Under the pieces are notes generated by a model. The model had not been told where the DNA came from. It did no database searches and saw only the letters and a program-made list of their open reading frames with translations. From NCBI RefSeq assembly GCF_030269925.1, contig NC_085112.1, positions 9,983,501-10,047,500 of the forward strand: a stretch of DNA of 64,000 nucleotides. The letters run 5' to 3'. The stretch comes from Bombyx mori. Lineage: Eukaryota; Arthropoda; Insecta; Lepidoptera; Bombycidae. Both the position numbers and the translations under genes were made by a program. Of the stretch, positions 56,119 through 64,000 are shown piece after piece; the first letter of the stretch is position 1; every line of letters begins with the position of its first letter.

Positions 56119-58995
56119 TTAGGTTGCACGGCGAACTCTTTGTCGAGTTCGACGAGTACGGTTACCGAGGTCCCTAAGCCTGCTCCTAGAGCTGAAGGCG
56201 TCTAGTGCGAAGGTTATTGGATCTGATGGATCCGTAAGGACGTGTCTAGGGCGTCGACGGTGACTGGCTCCTGCATGATCAGGATTCGGGGAGTAGTCAG
56301 CGGCGGCTACGATAAGGCGATTATCATGACGCATAGCCTTATCGAAGTACCGTTCCGACGCTGACTTCATGTATTTCTGTATAGATTCGAGGCCCAGGTC
56401 GTCGTGTAGGTCAACGTTCCTCACGAACCACGGAGCTCCGACGGCTAACCTGCAAAAGCGGGATTGTAGAGATTGAAGGGTGTCTATGTGCGTGCGGGCC
56501 GCGTGAGCGAACACCACACTCGCGTAAGTCATGACGGGCCTTATGCAAGTTTTGTAAAGTGTCACCTTGTTCCGAAGGGACATTTTACTCCGCTTACAAA
56601 TCATGGGGTAGAGTCTACCGAGAATAAACGCGGCACGGTCACGGACTGATTTTATATGCGGGCGGAATGTCATCGATGCATCCAGGGTAACGCCCAGGTA
56701 CTTGACCTTCCTGGCCCAGGGTATGGATTGACTAAAGAGAGTAATCGGGGGTGTGAGATTCCTCCTCCTAATACGGGAGGAAATCCGTGTGGAGCTTCCC
56801 CTATGAAAGAGCACCGCAGTACTTTTCGCTGGGTTGATGTCTATGCGCCATTTTCGGAACCACTGTCCTAGGGCTAGGGCTGCGCTCTGAAGCTTCTTCG
56901 CGATTAGGGACTTGTTTCTACTGGAATAGTAAACAGTCGTGTCGTCGGCGAATAAAGCTAAATGGGTCGGCGGCGACCGGGGAATATCGTTAACGAATAA
57001 GCTAAATAGGAGGGGTGAGAGGACAGAGCCTTGCGGGACTCCAGCTGTGAGAGGTCGTGGGGAGGAGCGGGTTCCCTCGACTCGATATCGAAAAGAGCGG
57101 TTCGACAAGAAGTCCCGTATGATGAGCACGAGACTATCCGGCACACCCATGTTGAATAGTTTGAAAATCAAACCGTTGTGCCAGACTTTGTCGAACGCTT
57201 TTGCGACGTCGAAGAAGAGAGCTCCCGTGTATAACGGTTTTGGTCGATTAAGCCCCACAAGAATGTGCTCCGTGAGGCGGTGCACCTGTTGAACGCATGA
57301 GTGATTTGTACGGAATCCGAATTGTTCATCGATGAGAATGCCCTTGGATGAGACGAAGTCTCTGAGGCGTTTGTAGAGCAGACGCTCATACAGTTTGCCT
57401 AGAGACATGAGGAGGCTAATCGGGCGGTAGCTCGTCGGATGATTTTTTGGTTTACCGGGTTTATGTATGCCGATAACGTCCGCTTCTTTCCACACCGCGG
57501 GAAAGATACAGTTCGCCATAGCGGCATTGAAAATAGATGCCAACATCACGATGAGTTGGACGGGTAGAAGTTTAATAACGCGGTTGGATATACCGTCGGA
57601 ACCGGGAGCCTTGCGAGGACGTAGGTCTTTGATCAAGTCTTTAACTTCCATCGGGGTGACGGGTGGTAACACATCAGAGGGTGGCAAGGAGGCTCTGCGT
57701 TCTACCTCACTGTCTACTAATTCTACATGCACAGGGTCCACGGATTGAGTGCTGGGCGTGCACTGGGTTTGCAATGTATCGGCCAGCAGCTCTGCTTTTT
57801 CGTCATCATCGAACGCCGTGAGTCGGCCTGAGGGGCCTACGAGGGGGGGCATAGTTACTACCGTATCCGATTTGAGAGTACGAGCTAAGCGGTAGTAAGA
57901 CCTTTGGGAGGGCGCGAGTCCTTCTAAGAAATCAGACCATCTGGCATCTCGGACTTCGGCGATGCGAGACTTTACGTCGCGTTGTAGGGCACGCATTCGA
58001 ATACGATTTTCCGCGGTAGGATACCTGTCGTAGGCGCGTATCGAGGCGTTCTTAGCTCTAAGGAGTTCCCTAATATCGTCGGACAATTTGAAGCGGTGAA
58101 GGAAGTCCTCCGCTACAACTTGTTTCGATGACCTATCTAATGTCGAGGTGATGTGTGACGTTAAGATGTCTATGGCTTCAGCGGTATCCTGAGGAGACGG
58201 GGTAGAGTCCGGGCTAAACGGTAGCGATGGTGGATCAGATTCAGCCAGGCTGATGCCCAGCGTGTGCCAATCCACCACAGTCCTCGTGACGGGAACGGAA
58301 TCGGGAGCGCGACCGAGCTTCATAACGACGGGACGGTGGTCTGAATCTAACTCTGAAACTACTTCGATCGAGTGTAAGCTCAGAGTTACGTTTTTTAATA
58401 ACGCTATGTCGAGTATATCCGGGCGATGCGCGATATTTAGCGGGTAGTGAGTCGGGATTAGCGGAGCGACGATATCGAAGGCGAGATTATCGACTAACGC
58501 GTCAAGCCGCCTGCCATTCGGGGTTGTGGTGTGTGAGTTCCACCTGATGTGTTTACAATTTAGGTCGCCCGCCAGAATGACAGAGCTCCCCATACCGAGC
58601 AGCGCCTCGATATCACTGCTTAGAACGATCTTATCCGGTGGAAGATAAACGGACGCGATAACGATCGGCGCGTGTCCCGTCAGTGAGATTCGGCACACTG
58701 ATGCTTCGATATTAGCGAGCGCGGGAGGATCGAGTGGGACGCAATGCAGGGCTCTTCTATAGTAAATGACGGTACCACCACCACGAGCAGAGAGCCTGTC
58801 GTTCCTGACCATGTTATAGTTCGCGATTTTAGGGTCACGGCGCGCGGGCTTAAGTAGGGTCTCCTGCACTAAAAAGATATCAATTTGATGGTCACGCAAA
58901 AAGTCAGAAACCTGATCACGCTGATTTGCGAGACCGTAAGCGTTAAAAAATCCTATCGTTACGGATAGGGGCTTTATTCTACTTATATACGCCAT
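56119..58995 (-). CDS. LINE ORF2: endonuclease / reverse transcriptase
   Basis: 958 residues from ATG at 58995. It would nick target DNA and reverse-transcribe the LINE RNA at the nick. Domains: APE-type endonuclease (about 10-230) with QET (about 40), AGDLN and SDHRP blocks carrying the catalytic Glu, Asp/Asn and His; reverse transcriptase (about 430-720) with the GVPQGSVLSP block and the FADD catalytic motif; and an Arg-rich C-terminus. There is no RNase H domain. This is the Jockey-clade layout. It begins 3 nt after the ORF1 stop, so it is probably translated by reinitiation or termination-coupling. No frameshift or stop was found. Truncated relatives lie at 28284, 38493, 42866, 7078 and 27945, and an internal piece at 2942. 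Confidence 0.95.
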   Translation of the reverse strand: MAYISRIKPLSVTIGFFNAYGLANQRDQVSDFLRDHQIDIFLVQETLLKPARRDPKIANYNMVRNDRLSARGGGTVIYYRRALHCVPLDPPALANIEASVCRISLTGHAPIVIASVYLPPDKIVLSSDIEALLGMGSSVILAGDLNCKHIRWNSHTTTPNGRRLDALVDNLAFDIVAPLIPTHYPLNIAHRPDILDIALLKNVTLSLHSIEVVSELDSDHRPVVMKLGRAPDSVPVTRTVVDWHTLGISLAESDPPSLPFSPDSTPSPQDTAEAIDILTSHITSTLDRSSKQVVAEDFLHRFKLSDDIRELLRAKNASIRAYDRYPTAENRIRMRALQRDVKSRIAEVRDARWSDFLEGLAPSQRSYYRLARTLKSDTVVTMPPLVGPSGRLTAFDDDEKAELLADTLQTQCTPSTQSVDPVHVELVDSEVERRASLPPSDVLPPVTPMEVKDLIKDLRPRKAPGSDGISNRVIKLLPVQLIVMLASIFNAAMANCIFPAVWKEADVIGIHKPGKPKNHPTSYRPISLLMSLGKLYERLLYKRLRDFVSSKGILIDEQFGFRTNHSCVQQVHRLTEHILVGLNRPKPLYTGALFFDVAKAFDKVWHNGLIFKLFNMGVPDSLVLIIRDFLSNRSFRYRVEGTRSSPRPLTAGVPQGSVLSPLLFSLFVNDIPRSPPTHLALFADDTTVYYSSRNKSLIAKKLQSAALALGQWFRKWRIDINPAKSTAVLFHRGSSTRISSRIRRRNLTPPITLFSQSIPWARKVKYLGVTLDASMTFRPHIKSVRDRAAFILGRLYPMICKRSKMSLRNKVTLYKTCIRPVMTYASVVFAHAARTHIDTLQSLQSRFCRLAVGAPWFVRNVDLHDDLGLESIQKYMKSASERYFDKAMRHDNRLIVAAADYSPNPDHAGASHRRRPRHVLTDPSDPITFALDAFSSRSRLRDLGNRTRRTRQRVRRAT

Positions 58996-58998
58996 TGA

Positions 58999-60621
58999 TT
59001 ACCGGCGGAGTGAGGGGAGGACGTACGTATTTAATGACGCGTATACGTCGGCGTATTCTTGCACAACGGCGATAAAGTGTTGTGCAGTGGAGGCAGAGCG
59101 AATGGCGTCGCCCAAAGCGTTAACGCGCTCAAAGTTGATCGACTGAAAGAAGTCGATCGCTAAAGCGAGATTGTCGGACGCGGTCGGAGGGCAAGTCGCG
59201 GGAGAGGGACGAGTCGCGGGGGCGGGACGAATCGCGGAGGAGGGAGTTGTAGCCGTGTTCATGTACGGCAGCGGTTTCGCCCAGGCCGAGACACTGGGCA
59301 CCGGCGCCGGAACGAACGCTGGCTTAGCCTGCGACACAGAGGGTGCCGAGGCTTTGATGTCTGGGCCGGAAGCTCGGAGGCGGTTTTGGCGGGCGACGCG
59401 GCGATTTATTTTCGGGGCTCGGGGGCATCCGCGGTAATTTGCGGGGTGACCCTGTGTTCGACACAGGACGCAGCTAGGCGGTTCTGTCGCGGTTTTTTGA
59501 TCGCGAGTGCATAGGGCCGTGGCGTGATCGCCTAAGCATTTGACGCATCGGGGGTGCGCGTGACAGTTACGGGAAGAATGCCCGTATAATTGGCAGTTAT
59601 GGCACTGGCTAGGTGTGCCTTTCTTGTGTGGGGTTTCGACTGCGATTCCGGAAAGGCTACAGACCGTTCGGATGTTGAATATTTGCTTACCCTCGGGGGT
59701 AGGCTGGAGGGCGACGAGAACCATATTATATGGCTCCCTTCCGCGGCCTGTGTGCATGCGGTGTACGGAGTTAACCGGTAGGCCTTGTTCGAGAAGGTCG
59801 GCCTTGACGAGCTCGGCATCCAACTCTTTAGGGATGCCACGTATAACGGCACGGAGTTCGCGCTCCTCCTGGAGCGTATATGTGTGGAAACTTATACGCT
59901 CCTTACGGAGGTAAGAAGAGAGGGCCCTATGGTCGTCGGATGTTCGAACCTTAATTTGAATGCCGTTCGCGAGGTTACGGGCATTCGTAAAATTGATATT
60001 TTTGGCCTTAAGGGCCAGGGAAACTCGTTCCCAAGCTGCCTTCTCTTGAAGGATTACCGGGGGAGGGGTCTGGGCTTTATTTTGTGCCACCGGACGCGGC
60101 GACGGAGTGGCACGGGCTGGAGGCGCAACGGGAGTCTGAGGGCGGGGGCGCGACGCGTTCGCGGCTTTGCTAATTTTAGCGGCCGCGGGAGCTCGAGACT
60201 CCGCGGCACGCTTCTTACCCTTTTGCACCAGGGTGAATCCATCCGTCGATGAGGCGGGAGCGAGGTCGACCTCCATCTCCGAGTCAGAGTCGGAGGACGA
60301 GGAGGCGGGCGCAGGTGACCTACGAGTAGGTGTTTTGGACGGCGCGACGGAGGCCGCGGATGATCGCGCTGCTGGAACGGTGACCACGGCGGACGACGCA
60401 GCAGTTTTACTCGCCAGTATAGGCGACGCGGGAACGGCAGGCACGACAGAGGCTGCGGTGCTCGATGCAGAAGCTTTGCACGCAGGTACAGGCGACGCAG
60501 GAGCAGCGAGCTCGGTGGAGTCCACGAGAGGGCTCGCAGTGTGATCGGCCTTGAAGGCCTGAAACTCGGAAGTGAGCTTTGGGTAGCGAAGCCGGAGAAA
60601 TTCCGCAAATACAGCGTCCAT
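58999..60621 (-). CDS. LINE ORF1: Gag-like RNA-binding protein
   Basis: 540 residues from the ATG at 60621. The frame is open further up to 60798 but offers only TTG there. The protein would coat LINE RNA in a ribonucleoprotein particle. The first ~200 residues are low-complexity (Ala/Ser/Pro-rich with an acidic Ser-Asp run). A globular part follows. Then come three CCHC-type zinc knuckles: CHNCQLYGHSSRNC, CVKCLGDHATALC and CVLCRTQGHPANYRGC. Three knuckles after such a domain are characteristic of Jockey-clade ORF1 proteins. The C-terminal ~150 residues are Ala/Pro-rich. The GC content and low-complexity make-up give long chance frames on the opposite strand, which are not genes. Confidence 0.93.
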   Translation of the reverse strand: MDAVFAEFLRLRYPKLTSEFQAFKADHTASPLVDSTELAAPASPVPACKASASSTAASVVPAVPASPILASKTAASSAVVTVPAARSSAASVAPSKTPTRRSPAPASSSSDSDSEMEVDLAPASSTDGFTLVQKGKKRAAESRAPAAAKISKAANASRPRPQTPVAPPARATPSPRPVAQNKAQTPPPVILQEKAAWERVSLALKAKNINFTNARNLANGIQIKVRTSDDHRALSSYLRKERISFHTYTLQEERELRAVIRGIPKELDAELVKADLLEQGLPVNSVHRMHTGRGREPYNMVLVALQPTPEGKQIFNIRTVCSLSGIAVETPHKKGTPSQCHNCQLYGHSSRNCHAHPRCVKCLGDHATALCTRDQKTATEPPSCVLCRTQGHPANYRGCPRAPKINRRVARQNRLRASGPDIKASAPSVSQAKPAFVPAPVPSVSAWAKPLPYMNTATTPSSAIRPAPATRPSPATCPPTASDNLALAIDFFQSINFERVNALGDAIRSASTAQHFIAVVQEYADVYASLNTYVLPSLRR

Positions 60622-61028
60622 GATGTCTACGTGCCCAGGTGGGGCTACCCTGGGTCTTAGAAAACACTCGCCTTGCGGCGAGGCCCCAACTTCTCGGACC
60701 TGAGCGGTTCTATTGAACACAGGTGGCGATGCGGCACGATTACTGCAGGACAAAGAAAAATCACAACAAAACGGAAATAACAAAAAGAAACAAAACAATT
60801 AAACACTTCCAGGAAGACAGTTTGTCGGCAGATGTACCACGAACACAGAAATAACAAAAGGAAACAAAACAAATAAAAACTTCCAGGAAGAGCACTTAGT
60901 CGGCAGATGTACCACGAACACAGGCCGCGCGAACAATGGCCGGGCTAACAAAAGCCGGGCGAACAAAGGCCGGGCGATCGAGTGGTCGATGAGCACGTCC
61001 GCGCGTGACGGGTGCCTCTATCGGAATG
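60622..61028 (-). promoter_or_regulatory. LINE 5' UTR with tandem repeats (probable internal promoter)
   Basis: It contains two near-copies of a unit with cttccaggaag and gtcggcagatgtaccacgaa (about 60808-60850 and 60879-60921) and three short copies of gccgggc[g/t]aacaaa (60930-60975). LINEs of this clade carry an internal promoter in the 5' UTR. The repeats may be promoter modules; that function is inferred. Confidence 0.55.
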
Positions 61029-61416
61029 CGGTGAACTCGTATCGAACGATGCAACTATACCGGTGTTCACATACCGCATACAGGTATCTATCTATTTGAT
61101 GCAATAGCATCGTGTAATAAAAACCCGCAAAATTATAATTTGCATAATTACTTGTGGTAGGACCACTTGTGAGTCCGCACGGGTAGGTCCCACCGCCCCG
61201 CCTATTTCTGCCCCGTGAATCAGTAATGCGTTTCAGTTTGAGGGGTGGGGCAACCGTTGTAACTGTACTGAGACCTTATAACTTATATTTCAAGGTGTGT
61301 GGCGCATTTACGTTGTAGATGCCCATGGGCCTTAACCACTTAATATCAGGTGGTAACCACTTAATATCCGGTGAGCTGTGAGCTCGTCCACACATCTAAG
61401 AAATAAAAGAAAAAGG
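61029..61416 (+). mobile_element. Bm1 SINE, continuation right of the LINE
   Basis: It resumes the Bm1 head after the duplicated target (gtgttcacataccgc is the mutated B-box region) and runs through the body to an aaataaaag tail. It has an internal short duplication (taaccacttaatatc twice, 61335-61370). Confidence 0.85.
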
Positions 61417-63630
61417 AAAAAACAACCTACCTCGCTTTCTCCCTCTCTCCAAGGTCGAGTGGTTCGCGAGACGCTCTGTCTATTATCTCACTCTCGCTCG
61501 TCCTAAATTGTATTTTTTCTTCCTAGCCGTAACGAATCTGTCGTGAATTAAATTTTACTCTCAACGCACCTAAAGAAGTTTCACTTCAGAAAAATAAAAT
61601 AACACTGTTTTTCTTTTCAAAATAATAACAACCCAAAAATGATTCTTAATGGAACATGGAACGAAGACTAGTTTCATTAAAAGTAGCACAACTTTAAAAA
61701 ATATATGTTTTGTATTATAGTCATATAATGTAATAATCGCAATTTCCAAGTCTCGAATTTATTAAAGCATTGGAAACATACATGTAAAACTTTTTAAGAA
61801 TTTTAAATAAAGAAACCTTTTAAATACAAATTATTTAACCTATCGGAAATACTTTGTACCGATTTATTCAATGGAAATTTCTTTTCAACTGAATATCAAA
61901 ACGTTCTTGTGTTTTCGACAGAAGCCCTCCTTTATTTCTTTCAATTTATCAAAACAAATCTTTCAAAGAGCTTTTCTCTTATGCCGTCATCTCAATACTT
62001 TTGACGAAATTGTCATTCATAAAGTACCCTTGAGAGAGTCTTATTTCTATCGTATTTTTTTTCTAGCAAAAATATCAAACGCTCCCATGTTCTTTCTCGA
62101 AATTTTATCCGCATATCGTGATCGTGGTAATGATTTTTACGTTTTCAGACAATTCGGTTTTCACGGAGCTTATCACGCACACGAGGTTTTGCAGTCTCCT
62201 GGTTTAATGGCGTGGAAACTGTGATAAATTACATCCTAATGCTCTTTTTTTCTTTCGCGCAGAGCCTATCGTTAAGAGGCCGTATATTATTGTTGCGAAA
62301 TACCTGTTTATGGAGACGGTTCGATTTATTTGATAAACATTTCAATTTTATGTTCAACTGCGAATATCTTAGTTCGAACGGACCAAACCAAAAAAAAAAA
62401 CGTTCCGCAATGCATTCAAAACATAAAAAAGCTAACATTCAATTCTTGAAGCACGTGAAATATGATGATAATCTGTAAGCACGTTTTATACATTTTTAGT
62501 GGTGGTTTACTTGCTGTAATAAAAATGAATAAACGCTAAACACTTCCCACTCGGCCTCTAAATGAATGAAAAACACGCAAAGTTTGGAAACCGCGCAAAT
62601 GTGCGGAAGTTGTCTACAGTTGCGCTAGTTGTAGAATCTATAGGACACGCATTCGCTTAAAAGGTTGCTTTTATGCTTACAAATTATTGTATTCGTTCCT
62701 GCTCTGCATAAACATCAATATTCAAATACGTCGGCTCTAAAAACTCATACGGTCCAGCTTTTCATGGCGGGATATTTTTCATCGGCTGAATATTAATACG
62801 GAAATCCTCCGCGAATCCCAGCGCCAATTGAGTCATATTTTTTCAGACCACCTTTTGAATATTCTATTGAGGTTGAAAGGTTCCTGACCGAACTGTTTGA
62901 GCAAACGCAAAAGCAAACCTACAGTACGACATAAGCTTCTAAATCTTTAATAAACATTTCAATATCTATAAGAAAATGAAATGATTTTCGTTGGTAATCG
63001 TATAATTTGAGAGCGGCTATACCGATTTGAATATTTTTGATGTTAAATGATCTGGAACATTTATAATTACACTCGATATGTGGGGGTGCGATCAGAATTC
63101 AGGATAATTTTACTCTCAAGGTAGGATGTCATCTGAGGAGTGACTTTTCAACGGCTTATTTCGGGTTCCCAATTTTACTTTTTTTTTAATGCGAATCGGA
63201 ACTTTGTGTACACTCACATCGTATGACGTGAAGTGTTCGGTTCTAAAGTACTTAAATCTCGAAGAAAATGGCCATAGAAAATGCTTTCCGCAACAAAATA
63301 GCTTAATTCACATTCATTCTCGGCCCTACTAATTATGATAGGAGTTTTTTTCAAAATGGCTCATTTCTAGAACATTTTGTAGGTAAATTTTGTTAATACG
63401 TATCAAAAAGGCTTATTTCTAATCTGGTATCACAGGTTATTTTGGACGGTTGAAAGATTGCTTCAGTATCTGGAAGTGGATCCGCAAATATATTTTTATA
63501 CATTAGCAACACTTTATATTTGACTACGGCCAGGACTTCCTTTTTTGGCGGGAAATAGGAAGGCGGCAAATTGAAAATTTTTTTACAAAAAAATTATATT
63601 TAATAGTTGTAAATATTAAAAGTTTATAAA
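61417..63630. other. Intergenic DNA, no gene supported
   Basis: Two consecutive plus frames (61871-62224 and 62212-62478) show no domain, signal or family resemblance and are AT-rich; I do not call them. 63520-63630 is probably the 5' UTR of the following LINE (it includes ttggcgggaaataggaagg). Confidence 0.4.
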
Positions 63631-64000
63631 ATGTCGTCAGAAAGTGACGGCGATGATGAGGGAAAAAGAAACGAGGCGAAAAAACGCAGATATCAAGGGG
63701 ACGACGGACTATCAGATTCGGACTACATTTATAAACCTTTTCTCAAACCTGGGTACCGTCGTAGTTATCCTGATAACTCTCTTAATGACGAGTTTCCTGT
63801 CTACATCGAAGGTATCAGTAGAGAAGATAAAATTGGTAACAAAAATCCTTTACTTTTATCAAAAATATTTAAGTCGGTGAAGGGCATCAAAGAGAACAGG
63901 CGCATTAATGCTAATAAAATAATGCTTATATTTAAACAGGCAGTGGCTGCCAATGATTTTATAAACCATAATTGCCTTAAAGAAAATAACATGAAAGCTT
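63631..64000 (+). CDS. LINE ORF1 (Gag-like), N-terminal part, runs off the window
   Basis: ATG at 63631, open for 123 codons to the end of the window. It begins with an acidic Ser/Asp stretch and a basic cluster (KKRR). Then comes a segment with FPVYIEGISREDKIGNKNPL, followed by a VKGI...NRRINANKI...FK block. A VYIE...KIG...P pattern followed by such a block is what I know from ORF1 proteins of lepidopteran non-LTR elements of the CR1/Zenon type. It would be an RNA-binding coat protein. The clade assignment is tentative, and whether ORF2 follows cannot be seen. Confidence 0.6.
   Translation, partial: MSSESDGDDEGKRNEAKKRRYQGDDGLSDSDYIYKPFLKPGYRRSYPDNSLNDEFPVYIEGISREDKIGNKNPLLLSKIFKSVKGIKENRRINANKIMLIFKQAVAANDFINHNCLKENNMKA

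Larger units (their letters stand above)
55867..61028 (-). mobile_element. Full-length Jockey-type LINE (BMC1-like)
   Basis: A 5162-bp element on the minus strand with a poly-A tail (poly-T at 55867-55890), a ~230-bp 3' UTR, ORF2, ORF1 and a ~400-bp 5' UTR. It is flanked by the perfect 11-bp duplication cggtgaactcg (55856-55866, 61029-61039), which also shows it landed in a Bm1 SINE. Both ORFs are open. The size of about 5.1 kb fits the Bombyx LINE BMC1 as I remember it; that name needs a database check. Confidence 0.93.

Noticed and set aside
60054..60608. Long frames overlapping LINE ORF1 on both strands
   Set aside because: GC-rich low-complexity sequence produces chance frames; zinc knuckles lie only in the minus-strand ORF1.
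61871..62478. Two consecutive plus-strand frames (117 and 88 codons)
   Set aside because: AT-rich composition, no domain, no splice or start context, no family resemblance.
1..64000. CRISPR arrays, operons, riboswitches, bacterial promoters
   Set aside because: None seen; the sequence is eukaryotic nuclear DNA.

Overview
The window reads as nuclear DNA of a moth, most likely the silkworm Bombyx mori or a close relative. It is AT-rich and intron-bearing. It carries more than twenty copies or fragments of what I recognise as the Bombyx SINE Bm1 (tRNA-like A and B boxes at the head, A-rich tail), a full-length Jockey-type LINE resembling Bombyx BMC1, Helitrons, a DD37D mariner and an env-bearing Ty3/gypsy retrovirus. 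I can support only one host protein-coding gene. The rest is transposable elements in several age layers, plus AT-rich DNA in which I recognise nothing. Species and family names are from memory; the structures (repeats, duplications, reading frames, splice sites) are read from the sequence.

Layout. 0-8.7 kb: Bm1 copies and two non-autonomous Helitrons with the same ends (1862-4328 and 7352-8019). The first carries an 808-bp piece of LINE endonuclease inside a pair of 495-bp inverted repeats. 8.7-17.1 kb: an apparently intact endogenous errantivirus with identical 225-bp LTRs, a GAAC target duplication, gag, pol and env, and a textbook -1 frameshift heptamer at the gag-pol junction. 17-33 kb: Bm1 copies, two solo LTRs (22114-22304, 25151-25529), LINE fragments and a short Helitron. 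33.3-37.3 kb: a five-exon Toll-like receptor gene (801 codons: signal peptide, leucine-rich repeats, one membrane span, divergent TIR domain, Cys-rich tail) with a TIR-bounded element in intron 1. 37.3-55.8 kb: nested insertions, including a truncated LINE inside a Helitron inside a Bm1 (38023-38977), short Helitrons, a MITE (45869-46122), a mariner disabled by two stop codons (47881-49187), and RTE- and R1-clade LINE fragments. 55.8-61.4 kb: a full-length LINE with both ORFs open, inserted in a Bm1 with an 11-bp target duplication. 63.6-64 kb: the start of another LINE ORF1 that runs off the window.

How the parts work together. The errantivirus encodes its own capsid, protease, reverse transcriptase, RNase H, integrase and envelope. 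The LINE supplies the endonuclease and reverse transcriptase that would explain the 5'-truncated, TSD-flanked copies of its own family here, and perhaps SINE mobility. The Helitrons have no transposase of their own and must rely on one elsewhere. The Toll-like receptor is an independent host gene, presumably an innate immune receptor.
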